Source of the DNA: Coprococcus comes ATCC 27758
GTDB lineage: Bacteria; Bacillota; Clostridia; Lachnospirales; Lachnospiraceae
Assembly: GCF_025149785.1 (NCBI RefSeq)
Contig: NZ_CP102277.1
Location: 1,984,001-2,048,000 of the forward strand
Length of the DNA: 64,000 nucleotides
Direction of reading: 5' to 3'
The notes under the pieces: generated by a model
Told to the model about the DNA's origin: nothing
What the model saw: only the letters and a program-made list of their open reading frames with translations
The model's database searches: none
Made by a program: the position numbers and the translations under genes
Part shown: piece by piece, positions 8,366 to 16,943 of the stretch
How the letters are laid out: every line of letters begins with the position of its first letter
How positions within the stretch are numbered: the stretch's first letter is position 1

Positions 8366-9547
8366 TTATTTTACGATGATCGTCTCCACAGTATTCACTG
8401 CTTCTGCAAACAGTTCATCAATCTTTTCACTTAAGTTTTCTTCTGATTTGCGGATCACTTCTACATTCGGTTTGGTTACCGGATGTTTTGCCACGAAGAT
8501 CGTACAACAGTCTTCGTATGGAAGAATGGAAGTCTCATAGGTTCCGATCTTCTCTGAAATATCTACGATCTCCTGCTTGTCAAATCCGATCAGTGGCCGA
8601 TATACCGGCAATGTACATACATCGTTGGTTGCCATTAGGCTCTGCATGGTCTGGCTTGCCACCTGTCCGATACTTTCACCGGTAATAAGTCCCAGGCATC
8701 CGTCTTCTTTTGCAAAATGCTCTGCAATCCGCATCATATAACGGCGCATGATGATCGTCAGTTCATCATGTGGGCATTTTTCATAGATATAAAGCTGGAT
8801 ATCGGTAAAGTTGACTACATGCAGCTTGATCGGTCCTGTATATTTGGAAACCTGCTTTGCAAGATCCACTACCTTCTGTTTGGCCCTCTCGCTGGTGTAC
8901 GGCGGTGCATGGAAATAGGTTGCCTCCAGTCCGACGCCACGTTTGGAGATCATATAACCTGCAACCGGACTGTCGATTCCACCGGAAAGCAGAAGCATCG
9001 CGGTTCCATTGGTCCCGATCGGCATACCGCCAGGTCCCGGAATGATCTCGGAATAGATATAAATCTCTTCTCTTACCTCTACATGAAGCAGTACATCCGG
9101 GTGGTGTACATCTACCCGGATTTCCGGGAATGCATACAGAATAGCTTCTCCGAGGTCATAATTGATCTCCATTGATTTCTTCGGATAGGTTTTCTTTGCA
9201 CGACGGGACTCTACCTTAAATGTGATATTCTTATCCGGATAAACCTCATCCATGTATGCGATCACATCTTTTTTCAGTTCTTCAAATCCTTTATCCTCTA
9301 CGCGGACAACCGGACAGATCCCTACAATTCCGAATACTCTTTTCAGAGCTTCTACCACTTCATCTCCGTCATAATCTCCGTCACAGTCCACATAAACTCT
9401 TCCCTGTGCTTTATAAGTATGGAATAATCCATCCAGATCCTTTAATGAATGCTTGATCTGTCTTACCAGCGCATCCTCGAACATATAGCGGTTCTTTCCC
9501 TTGATTCCAATTTCTCCATATTTTATCAAATAAGTCTGAAACTTCAT
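8366..9547 (-). CDS. thiI: tRNA 4-thiouridine synthetase ThiI
   Basis: A 393-residue enzyme that makes 4-thiouridine at tRNA position 8 and can supply sulfur for thiazole synthesis. An N-terminal ferredoxin-like and THUMP region (about 1-165) precedes the PP-loop LSGGIDSPVAGYM (from residue 187), which adenylates the uridine. The C-terminal rhodanese domain of enterobacterial ThiI is absent, as in most Firmicutes, so persulfide must come straight from a cysteine desulfurase. One is encoded just upstream, 9 bp away. It is the last gene of the pheA-to-thiI run. Confidence 0.95.
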   Translation of the reverse strand: MKFQTYLIKYGEIGIKGKNRYMFEDALVRQIKHSLKDLDGLFHTYKAQGRVYVDCDGDYDGDEVVEALKRVFGIVGICPVVRVEDKGFEELKKDVIAYMDEVYPDKNITFKVESRRAKKTYPKKSMEINYDLGEAILYAFPEIRVDVHHPDVLLHVEVREEIYIYSEIIPGPGGMPIGTNGTAMLLLSGGIDSPVAGYMISKRGVGLEATYFHAPPYTSERAKQKVVDLAKQVSKYTGPIKLHVVNFTDIQLYIYEKCPHDELTIIMRRYMMRIAEHFAKEDGCLGLITGESIGQVASQTMQSLMATNDVCTLPVYRPLIGFDKQEIVDISEKIGTYETSILPYEDCCTIFVAKHPVTKPNVEVIRKSEENLSEKIDELFAEAVNTVETIIVK

Positions 9548-9556
9548 TTTTTCCTC

Positions 9557-10714
9557 CTAATGGCGTGTGTACTTTCTAAGCATCGGTACACAATTATATA
9601 ATGTTTCCAACGTATAGTCAATTTCTTCTTCTGTAGTAAATTCTGACATACTGAACCGAAGCGTTGCGTCCAGATATTCTTTTCCGGCTCCGATTCCCTT
9701 TAGCACTCCGCTGATCGCCGGATGGTTGGATGCACATGCCGAACCGGATGATACATAAATCCCCTTCTCTTCCAGTGTATGAAGAAGAACCTCACTCCGG
9801 ATTCCTGCAAATCCCACACTGATGATATGTGGTGCACTTGTTTCATCATAAAGTCCGTGGATCACAGTATGATCGATTTTCTGTACCCCTTCGATAAAGT
9901 GCTGTTTCAAGGCACGCATATGTGCCACCTTTTCATCTAGGTCCGTGTAAATCGTCTTTGCTGCCAGCCCGATTCCTGCAATCCCCGGTACATTTTCTGT
10001 TCCGGAACGCATGTTTTTCTGCTGTTCGCCTCCGAAAATGATCGGTTTTACTTTTGCTTTTTCATTGATATAGATAAAACCGATTCCCTTCGGTCCATGG
10101 ATCTTATGTCCGCTTACAGAAAGCATATCGATTCCCATCTTTTTCGGGTAAATCTTATATTTTCCAAATCCCTGTACTGCATCCACATGGAACAGGATAT
10201 TTTTATTATAAGCCTTTACGATCGCAGATGCTTCTGCAATCGGCTGAACCGATCCCACTTCGTTATTCACATACATGACCGATACCAGGATCGTCTCGTC
10301 ACAGAGCGCTTCCTTTAACGCATCCAGGCGGATCCGTCCATACTCATCAACCGGAAGATAGGTCACACGATAGCCCTCCTCCTCTTCCAGGTAACGCATG
10401 GTATTGAGAATTGCCGGATGTTCAATTGAACTGGTGATCAGATGCTTGCCGGCACGGTGATTGGCACGTGCACCTCCGATCAATGCAAGGTTGTCACTTT
10501 CTGTTCCACCGGATGTGAAATAAAGTTCCTTTTCCTGCACCTTCAGAATCTTTGCAAGTGTCTCCTTCGCCTCACGGACATACGCTTCTGCATCCACACC
10601 TTTTTTATGCATGGAGGATGGATTGCCGTAATCCTCACACATCACTTTTCCAACTATATCCCGAACACACTCATAGGCTCTCGTTGTTGCTGAATTATCC
10701 AGATAAACTTCCAT
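9557..10714 (-). CDS. Cysteine desulfurase (NifS/IscS family), partner of ThiI
   Basis: A 385-residue PLP enzyme that removes sulfur from cysteine as a protein persulfide. It begins MEVYLDNSATTR. The PLP lysine lies in SVSGHKIHGPKG, and the catalytic cysteine is in SSGSACASNHPAISGV. In Bacillus the cognate NifZ-ThiI pair is arranged the same way, so its main job is probably s4U8 thiolation of tRNA rather than bulk Fe-S assembly. The start is set at ATG 10714, which has GGGAG upstream, rather than GTG 10735, which does not. No iscU or sufU gene is adjacent. Confidence 0.92.
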   Translation of the reverse strand: MEVYLDNSATTRAYECVRDIVGKVMCEDYGNPSSMHKKGVDAEAYVREAKETLAKILKVQEKELYFTSGGTESDNLALIGGARANHRAGKHLITSSIEHPAILNTMRYLEEEEGYRVTYLPVDEYGRIRLDALKEALCDETILVSVMYVNNEVGSVQPIAEASAIVKAYNKNILFHVDAVQGFGKYKIYPKKMGIDMLSVSGHKIHGPKGIGFIYINEKAKVKPIIFGGEQQKNMRSGTENVPGIAGIGLAAKTIYTDLDEKVAHMRALKQHFIEGVQKIDHTVIHGLYDETSAPHIISVGFAGIRSEVLLHTLEEKGIYVSSGSACASNHPAISGVLKGIGAGKEYLDATLRFSMSEFTTEEEIDYTLETLYNCVPMLRKYTRH

Positions 10715-10773
10715 TTTTCTTTGTCTCCCAAACACTTCTTCTCTTTATCTTATGCAGTTCTTTGCCTGCCGGT

Positions 10774-11511
10774 CTACTGTTCCAGTTCAAACATCAGTAT
10801 AGCAAGCGTTGCAAGTCCGGCTGTCTCTGTCCGCAGGATCCGCCTGCCCAGGGTGATGACCCTCGCCCCCATACTGACTGCTGCATCAACTTCTTCCGGT
10901 TCAAATCCACCCTCTGGTCCGATAAAAATCCCAACAGACTGTCCACTTTTAATCTGGCGGATCACTTCTCTTGTCACTTCCATACCACCTGCAAGTTCAT
11001 ACGGAAGCAACGTCACATCAAGCTCTTCTGCCATTTTCAGTGCTTCTTTATAAGAAAGCGGCATGGTAACTTCCGGGATCCGGCTTCTTCCGGCCTGCTT
11101 TGCCGCACTTTCTGCGATGGAATTCCAACGGTCTGCTTTTTTCGCTGCTTTCTTATCATCCAGACGAACAACAGAACGCTTCATTGCTACAGGAATCACC
11201 TGATACACGCCAAGCTCCACCGCTTTTTGCACAATCAGCTCCATCTTGTCGCTTTTGGGAAGCCCCTGGAAAAGATACAGCTTTGACGCCGGTTCCGTGT
11301 CCGCTTCCATCTCTTCCAGAATATGCAGAACCGCCACATCTTCTTCATAGGCTTCCACCTCGCACAGATAGGTTCTGCTTTCTCCGTCACTGATTTCAGC
11401 CTTTTCATGCAGCTTCATCCGGAGCACATTCTTCATATGATTAACATCTCCGCCTTCAATCCGGATCTTATCTCCGGAGATCTGCTGTGGTGTTACAAAA
11501 AAATGATGCAT
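10774..11511 (-). CDS. rsmE: 16S rRNA m3U1498 methyltransferase RsmE
   Basis: A 245-residue SPOUT-class methyltransferase that methylates N3 of U1498 in 16S rRNA. It has the N-terminal PUA-like part (MHHFFVTPQQISGD, then HMKNVLRM) and the SPOUT knot near the C-terminus: SVGIFIGPEGGFEPEEVDAA, then VITLGRRILRTETAGLA. The length and both motifs are those of the family. It lies immediately downstream of prmA, a very common pairing of ribosome-methylating genes. Confidence 0.95.
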   Translation of the reverse strand: MHHFFVTPQQISGDKIRIEGGDVNHMKNVLRMKLHEKAEISDGESRTYLCEVEAYEEDVAVLHILEEMEADTEPASKLYLFQGLPKSDKMELIVQKAVELGVYQVIPVAMKRSVVRLDDKKAAKKADRWNSIAESAAKQAGRSRIPEVTMPLSYKEALKMAEELDVTLLPYELAGGMEVTREVIRQIKSGQSVGIFIGPEGGFEPEEVDAAVSMGARVITLGRRILRTETAGLATLAILMFELEQ

Positions 11512-11530
11512 CTTTTCTGATCCTCTCTGC

Positions 11531-12493
11531 CTACGCTTTCGTTTCTTTTCTCGCTGTTACAGATACCCATTCTCCCTGATGATGAACCTCCAGAACCGTG
11601 AGACCTGCTGCCTCTACCGCTGCTTTTACCGTCTCCTCCTTGTCTTCGATGATACCACTTGTCACGTAGATACCACCGTCTTTTAACTGGTTCACGATCA
11701 CCGGTGTCAGCGGCACCAGTACGTCTGCAAGAATATTCGCCACAACGATATCATAGCATCCATAACCAACTTTATCCTGGACTGCTTTATCATCAATGAT
11801 ATTTCCGATCATTACTTCGTATTTATCCTTTGAAATACCGTTGACTTCCATATTTTCATAGGTTGCATCAATCGCACACGGATCCAGGTCTGTTCCTACA
11901 GAATACTTTGCACCGAACATCAGCGCCAGCATTCCAAGAATTCCACTTCCGCATCCTACATCCAGAATTCTGGTGTCCTCTGTCACATATTTGCGGAGCT
12001 GACGGATGCAGAGCTGTGTGGTCTCATGCATTCCCGTTCCGAATGCAGTTCCCGGATCGATATGCACGATCATCTTGCCTTCATCTTCCGGCTTTACTTC
12101 TTCCCAGGACGGAATGATCAGGATATCATCCACATAGAACTGGTGAAAATATTTTTTCCAGTTATTGACCCAGTCCACATCCTCTGTCTGGGATTCTTCT
12201 ATCGTTCCTTCACCTACTTCCACATAGGCACGCATATCTTCCAGTTCATTTTTCACAGCTTCCAGAAGACTTTCTTTATCTTCATCTTCTTCCAGATAGA
12301 AACTGATATATGCGATGCCGTCATTGATTCCTGTCTCCGGAAGGATATCAACAAACATCTGCTCTTTTTCCGCCTGTGTCATCGGAATCTTATCCTCAAT
12401 CTCGATTCCCTGTACACCAAGGTCCATCAGCATACTACTGACAATGTCTTCTGCCTCGGTTGTTGTCTTTAATCTGAATTTATTCCACTTCAT
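11531..12493 (-). CDS. prmA: Ribosomal protein L11 methyltransferase PrmA
   Basis: A 320-residue SAM-dependent methyltransferase that trimethylates ribosomal protein L11. An N-terminal L11-recognition domain (MKWNKFRLKTTTEAEDIV) is followed by the methyltransferase core, with HIDPGTAFGTGMHETTQLC, then ILDVGCGSGILGMLA and DIVVANILADVL, the NxxA-type catalytic-loop segment. The start is ATG 12493 with AAGGAG 7 nt upstream; the longer frame would overlap the preceding gene. It is co-directional with rsmE, 19 bp downstream. Confidence 0.95.
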   Translation of the reverse strand: MKWNKFRLKTTTEAEDIVSSMLMDLGVQGIEIEDKIPMTQAEKEQMFVDILPETGINDGIAYISFYLEEDEDKESLLEAVKNELEDMRAYVEVGEGTIEESQTEDVDWVNNWKKYFHQFYVDDILIIPSWEEVKPEDEGKMIVHIDPGTAFGTGMHETTQLCIRQLRKYVTEDTRILDVGCGSGILGMLALMFGAKYSVGTDLDPCAIDATYENMEVNGISKDKYEVMIGNIIDDKAVQDKVGYGCYDIVVANILADVLVPLTPVIVNQLKDGGIYVTSGIIEDKEETVKAAVEAAGLTVLEVHHQGEWVSVTARKETKA

Positions 12494-12506
12494 ATTGGTT
12501 CTCCTT

Positions 12507-13796
12507 TTATTGTTGTCCAAGCAAATAATCAATAAACTGCTGTGCAGTACGTCCGCTTAATCCACCATGGCTCAATTCCCATTTGTTTGCCTCCAGAAGA
12601 AGCTTTTCCTCTTCCATCTCGACACCGTAACGATCTGCAAGCGTGGTGACAATCTTCTGGAATTCTTTTTTATCCGGTTTTCCAAAATAGATGGTCACGC
12701 CGAATCTTGCTACCAGCGAAAGTTTCTCCTGTACGGTATCATTGGTGTGCAGTTCTTCATCTCTGTCGGCTTTATCTTTGAATGTCTCACGTACCAGATG
12801 TCTTCTGTTGGAAGTTGCATAGATCAGGATATTATCCGGTTTCTTCTCCAGACCGCCTTCGATCACCGCTTTCAGATATTTGTACTCAATCTCGAATTCT
12901 TCAAAAGAAAGATCATCCATATAAATAATAAATTTATAATTCCGGTTCTTGATCTGTGCGATCACATCATTCAGGTCTTTGAACTGATGCTTGTACACTT
13001 CGATCATACGAAGTCCCTGGTCATAATACTGGTTCAGGATTGCCTTGATTGAAGAAGATTTACCGGTTCCGGCATCACCAAAAAGCAGACAGTTATTAGC
13101 TTTTTTACCCTTTACAAATGCCTCGGTATTATCGATCAGTTTCTTCTTGGCAATGTCATAGCCCACCAGATCGTCCAGATGGACGTGTGCAATCTTGGTG
13201 ATCGGCACGATCTGTGCTCCTTCTTCCGTATGCTCAATACGGAATGCCTTGTGAAGTCCGAAAGTTCCCACTCCAAATTCTTTGTAGAACTGGGTTACAG
13301 TTGTCTTAAATTCTTCTGCATCATCTGTCTGCGCAAGAGCTTTGCTTAAGTCGCAGATCCGGTCGCGAATCCTCTTGTTAAATACATGTCCCTTGGCATT
13401 GACCGGATGATAGTCCTCAATCAGTTCCAGACTGTCTGTACCGAGCTTTTCACCCATCTCTTTCAGATCATATTCGAACAGTTCTTTGAAAATCTGAAAA
13501 TCATGAAGGGCTGCTTTATTGACGCTTCCCTCTACCTCTCCTACCACTTCACAGGCTGTACTGTAAGCATTCTCACTGTTGGCAAGCAGGAACGTCAGGA
13601 AGGTATGCCAGAGGTTCCCCTCGAATCCATAGTTTGCAGCCAGCTCGATCAGCTCATTTAAATTTTCGAAAAGAAGGCTCTTCAAATCCTCTTTGTTGTA
13701 ATAATCATTATCTGCATTGTCGATCAGAAATGTCATGTCCCGAAGCAGATCTTCATGTTCCATATAACGATATAATATCAGTTCATTTGTTCTCAT
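12507..13796 (-). CDS. DUF815 family AAA+ ATPase
   Basis: A 429-residue protein of the DUF815 ATP-binding family. The N-terminal 200 residues are helical and poorly conserved. The Walker A motif is LLFGDAGTGKSSS, Walker B is KFIIYMDDLSFEE, and ILIYATSNRRHLVRE follows. The cellular role is unknown; the family resembles AAA+ loaders, and its Walker and sensor motifs look functional. It lies between pheA and prmA with short gaps (23 and 13 bp), so it is probably in the same transcript. No membrane segment or DNA-binding motif is visible. Confidence 0.85.
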   Translation of the reverse strand: MRTNELILYRYMEHEDLLRDMTFLIDNADNDYYNKEDLKSLLFENLNELIELAANYGFEGNLWHTFLTFLLANSENAYSTACEVVGEVEGSVNKAALHDFQIFKELFEYDLKEMGEKLGTDSLELIEDYHPVNAKGHVFNKRIRDRICDLSKALAQTDDAEEFKTTVTQFYKEFGVGTFGLHKAFRIEHTEEGAQIVPITKIAHVHLDDLVGYDIAKKKLIDNTEAFVKGKKANNCLLFGDAGTGKSSSIKAILNQYYDQGLRMIEVYKHQFKDLNDVIAQIKNRNYKFIIYMDDLSFEEFEIEYKYLKAVIEGGLEKKPDNILIYATSNRRHLVRETFKDKADRDEELHTNDTVQEKLSLVARFGVTIYFGKPDKKEFQKIVTTLADRYGVEMEEEKLLLEANKWELSHGGLSGRTAQQFIDYLLGQQ

Positions 13797-13819
13797 AGCC
13801 GTGTCCTCTCTTTTTCAGT

Positions 13820-14950
13820 CTAATAATTTCCAAGGATTTTCAGATTCAGTGCTTCTTCCCTCAGTCCACGGATCGCATTTTTCACTGCGGCATCTGCCAG
13901 ATTTCCTTCAAAGTCCACAAAGAAACGATATTCCCAGCTTTTTCCTTCTACCGGCCGGGATTCGATCTTTGTCATGTTCAGGTCATTGTAAATAAAATGG
14001 GAAAGCAGATGGTACAACGATCCACTCTCATGCGGTATTTCAAAGCAAATACTGATCTTGGATGCATTTTTCAGGAATACCTTCTGGTTTGTGACAATGA
14101 TAAATCTTGTACTGTTGTCAGATTCGTCATTGATCTCTCTTGCCAGGATATCCAGTCCGTAAAGCTCTGCTGCATATTCGTTGCAGACAGCTGCCTGCGT
14201 GGTATCCTGGTCTTCCATCATCTTCTTGGCCGCCATAGAAGTATTGGCAACACTGATCTGCTGCCAGGTTCCGTGTTCATCCAGGAAATGGGATGTCTGC
14301 ATCAGTCCTTGTGGATGTGAATACACTCTTTCAATGCTGGAAAGTGTAGTTCCTTTCACTCCGGCAAGCATATGCTTAATCGGAAGGACCGTCTCTCCTA
14401 CAATGTAATTTTCAAATTCCACCAGAAGGTCATACACCTGTGTCACCGGACCTGCGGAAGAATTTTCAATTGGAAGGACTGCATAATCTGCGCTTCCCTC
14501 TTCAATTGCTTCCATTGCATCACGGAATGACGGTACATGGCAGTTTTTCACATTTTTCCCAAAATATTTTAACATAGCTGCCTGGTTGTTGGCTCCTTCC
14601 ACTCCCTGGAAGACCACACGTGCACCATCAAGATCCAGCTGATCCAGTCCGATAAAGGGAAGTCTTCCCAGAACTCCTTCCTCAGAAAGACGCTGGTACT
14701 GCAGCTTTCTGCTCATGCTCATCAGCTGTTCAAAAAGCTCCCGGATCCCTTTTTTGTTAAAATCTGTGGACACCTTTTCTGCTACTGCTGCCAGTTTCTC
14801 GTTCTCTCTTGTCTTATCAAATACCTTTCGTCCGTTCTTTATCTTATATTCTGCAACTCCTTCGCAGACCTTCATACGTCTCTCATAAAGCGTGGTGATC
14901 TGGTCATCGATCACATCCAGCTCTTTTCTCATCTCTTCCAGACTCTGCAT
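13820..14950 (-). CDS. pheA: Bifunctional chorismate mutase/prephenate dehydratase
   Basis: A 376-residue P-protein for phenylalanine synthesis. The chorismate mutase domain (about 1-85) starts MQSLEEMRKELDVIDDQI, with the KIKNGRKVFDKTRE helix. The prephenate dehydratase domain (about 110-285) has FQGVEGANNQAA, LPIENSSAGPV and the DNSTRFIIV catalytic threonine region. The C-terminal ACT domain carries ESRPVEGKSWEYRFFVDFEG, the Phe-binding ESRP signature, so feedback inhibition by Phe is expected. It heads the minus-strand run through thiI. The TATAAT at 15010-15015 is a likely -10, but the -35 is weak. Confidence 0.95.
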   Translation of the reverse strand: MQSLEEMRKELDVIDDQITTLYERRMKVCEGVAEYKIKNGRKVFDKTRENEKLAAVAEKVSTDFNKKGIRELFEQLMSMSRKLQYQRLSEEGVLGRLPFIGLDQLDLDGARVVFQGVEGANNQAAMLKYFGKNVKNCHVPSFRDAMEAIEEGSADYAVLPIENSSAGPVTQVYDLLVEFENYIVGETVLPIKHMLAGVKGTTLSSIERVYSHPQGLMQTSHFLDEHGTWQQISVANTSMAAKKMMEDQDTTQAAVCNEYAAELYGLDILAREINDESDNSTRFIIVTNQKVFLKNASKISICFEIPHESGSLYHLLSHFIYNDLNMTKIESRPVEGKSWEYRFFVDFEGNLADAAVKNAIRGLREEALNLKILGNY

Positions 14951-15081
14951 TGTCCCACTCCTTATCGTTTTATCCTTATGTCTTCTTACGCTGACGTTAC
15001 TAATTTTTCATTATAATATATTTTTTCTGTAAAATCTACATTTCTTCGCAAACCCGATCAGAAAAAACATGTAAAACTTTG

Positions 15082-15167
15082 TTGAAATAACCATGTTTTT
15101 GTTATATTATAGATAAAGAATATATGAACCCGCACATATTCTGCGGTTATTTTTAAGGAGGTTTCTT
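15082..15167 (+). promoter_or_regulatory. pyrBI promoter and leader with mini-ORF and hairpin
   Basis: TTGAAA (15082-15087), a 17-bp spacer and TATTAT (15105-15110) give a good promoter. The predicted leader is about 50 nt. It contains a 10-codon open frame (ATG 15124 to TAA 15156) and a hairpin CCGCA-CATATTC-TGCGG followed by TTATTTTT just before the pyrB ribosome site AAGGAGG. The stop of the mini-ORF overlaps that ribosome site. This arrangement could attenuate or couple translation, but no regulation is proven by sequence alone. Confidence 0.5.
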
Positions 15168-16088
15168 ATGAGACATTTAATGAGTCCTTTAGATTTTTCT
15201 GTGGAAGAGCTCGATAAGCTTATGGATCTTGCAGGTGATATCGAAGCTCATCCAGAAAAATATGCACATGCTTGCGCAGGCAAAAAGCTTGCCACTTTAT
15301 TCTATGAGCCAAGTACCCGTACCCGACTGAGTCATGAAGCAGCAATGATGAATCTCGGTGGTAATGTACTTGGCTTTTCTTCGGCAGCTTCCAGCTCTGC
15401 TACCAAAGGGGAAAGCGTAGCAGATACGATCCGTATGGTTTCCTGCTATGCAGATATCTGTGCGATCAGACATCCAAAAGAAGGTGCACCGATGGTTGCA
15501 GCGCAGCACTCTTCAATCCCGGTGATCAACGCAGGTGATGGCGGACATCAGCATCCTACACAGACACTGACTGACCTTTTAACCATCCGTTCTTTAAAAG
15601 GACGTCTGAATAATCTGAAGATCGGACTCTGTGGAGACCTCAAATTCGGTCGTACTGTACATTCTCTGATCAATGCCCTGGTGCGTTATGAGAACATCGA
15701 GTTTGTACTTATTTCACCGGAGGAACTCCGTCTGCCAAGTTATGTACGCAAAGACGTACTGGATAAGAAAAATATCCCATATACAGAAGTAGAACGCCTG
15801 GAGGATGCCCTTCCGGATCTCGATATCCTTTATATGACACGTGTTCAGAAGGAACGTTTCTTCAACGAGGAAGATTATATCCGTATGAAAGATTTCTACA
15901 TCCTGGACAAAGGGAAAATGGAACTTGCACCAAAAGATATGCTGGTTCTCCATCCACTTCCGCGTGTCAACGAAATTTCTGTTGAAGTTGATGATGATCC
16001 AAGAGCTGTTTATTTCAAGCAGGTACAGTATGGTGTCTATATCCGTATGGCACTGATCCTGACACTTTTGGATATTCATGTAGATTAA
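15168..16088 (+). CDS. pyrB: Aspartate carbamoyltransferase catalytic subunit
   Basis: A 306-residue catalytic chain that joins carbamoyl phosphate and aspartate in de novo pyrimidine synthesis. The carbamoyl-phosphate loop [13 protein letters not shown], the SATKGES loop, [16 protein letters not shown] and the aspartate-domain HPLPRV are all present. The gene is followed after 14 bp by pyrI, so this is an allosteric class B type ATCase. AAGGAGG precedes the ATG. No PyrR-binding leader sequence is evident. See the leader entry for a possible attenuator. Confidence 0.97.
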   Translation: MRHLMSPLDFSVEELDKLMDLAGDIEAHPEKYAHACAGKKLATLFYEPSTRTRLSHEAAMMNLGGNVLGFSSAASSSATKGESVADTIRMVSCYADICAIRHPKEGAPMVAAQHSSIPVINAGDGGHQHPTQTLTDLLTIRSLKGRLNNLKIGLCGDLKFGRTVHSLINALVRYENIEFVLISPEELRLPSYVRKDVLDKKNIPYTEVERLEDALPDLDILYMTRVQKERFFNEEDYIRMKDFYILDKGKMELAPKDMLVLHPLPRVNEISVEVDDDPRAVYFKQVQYGVYIRMALILTLLDIHVD

Positions 16089-16102
16089 GGGAGGCGAAAG
16101 AC

Positions 16103-16549
16103 ATGGTTGAAAATACACTGAACATTGGGAAAATTTCAGAGGGCTTCGTACTGGATCACATCAAAGCAGGAAAAAGCATGGATATCTACAAATATCTGAA
16201 ACTTGATCAGCTTGACTGCTGCGTAGCCATCATCAAGAATGCCAAAAGTAACAAGATGGGTAAAAAGGATATCATCAAGATTGAATGCCCGATCGATATC
16301 ATTGATCTGGATATCCTTGGTTTTATCGATCATAATATCACGGTAAACATTATCGAAGATTCCAAGATTGTTGAGAAAAAAGAACTGAAACTGCCATCTG
16401 AAATCAAGAATGTGATCAGATGCCACAATCCGAGATGTATTACTTCAATTGAACAGGGACTGGATCATGTGTTTGTACTGACTGATCCGGAGAACGAAGT
16501 GTATAGATGTAAATACTGTGAAGAGAAATACAACAGAAAGCGGGGCTAG
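16103..16549 (+). CDS. pyrI: Aspartate carbamoyltransferase regulatory subunit
   Basis: A 148-residue regulatory chain that binds nucleotides and confers allosteric control on PyrB. The N-terminal nucleotide-binding domain includes IDHIKAG-like sequence (VLDHIKAGKSMDIYKYL). The C-terminal zinc domain has the four cysteines: CHNPRC, then CKYCEEKY. A ribosome site GGGAGG precedes the ATG. A strong terminator follows, so pyrBI is a two-gene operon here; the other pyr genes are not in the window. Confidence 0.96.
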   Translation: MVENTLNIGKISEGFVLDHIKAGKSMDIYKYLKLDQLDCCVAIIKNAKSNKMGKKDIIKIECPIDIIDLDILGFIDHNITVNIIEDSKIVEKKELKLPSEIKNVIRCHNPRCITSIEQGLDHVFVLTDPENEVYRCKYCEEKYNRKRG

Positions 16550-16585
16550 CGTCGGCTTGTTGGACTAGGCGGACAGGTGCCACGC

Positions 16586-16630
16586 AAAGGACGCATGAAA
16601 AAAGAAAATTTTTTCATGCGTCCTTTATTT
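16586..16630 (+). terminator. pyrBI terminator
   Basis: AAAGGACGCATGAAAAAA pairs with TTTTTTCATGCGTCCTTT (16586-16625), followed by ATTTTTTG. A long, near-perfect stem with A/T flanks that could work in both directions. Confidence 0.88.
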
Positions 16631-16735
16631 TTTGTCTCCTTCGTACAGTAAGAAAGGAGATCTTGGTATTGCTCGTCCTGTTTTCTGCAGTATGTTTGTC
16701 CGGCACAGCATACAGTGGATATTGACAGAATGCAG

Positions 16736-16854
16736 TCATAGGCTTGCAGGGACAAAGCACATCATCACTGCGGATCTTCCTATTTTCTTCAGTCCTGACA
16801 GATCCAACTCATACACATTCCAACAAGCAGGATCAGCGCAATACTTAATAACAT
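16736..16854 (-). pseudogene. Relic of a cation:proton antiporter gene
   Basis: On minus, AGGAGGTA (16862-16869) precedes ATG 16854 and a 21-codon frame reading MLLSIALILLVGMCMSWICQ before stopping at 16789. In the next frame, from 16794, the sequence continues LKKIGRSAVMMCFVPASL and stops at 16736. From memory, both pieces look like N-terminal segments of CPA-type Na+/H+ antiporters (first transmembrane helix, then the LKK-G-A-MCFVPA segment), with the stretch between them missing. This looks like an internal deletion with a frameshift, leaving a good ribosome site on a dead gene. The remainder of 16550-16943 shows no other gene. Confidence 0.55.
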
Positions 16855-16943
16855 AAAAAATACCTCCTATAGACGCAGAAAAACAAAAGCGAATATGTCT
16901 TCAAAATTTCTGGTATTTGTCCATAAAAATCTTTCCCTTGATT

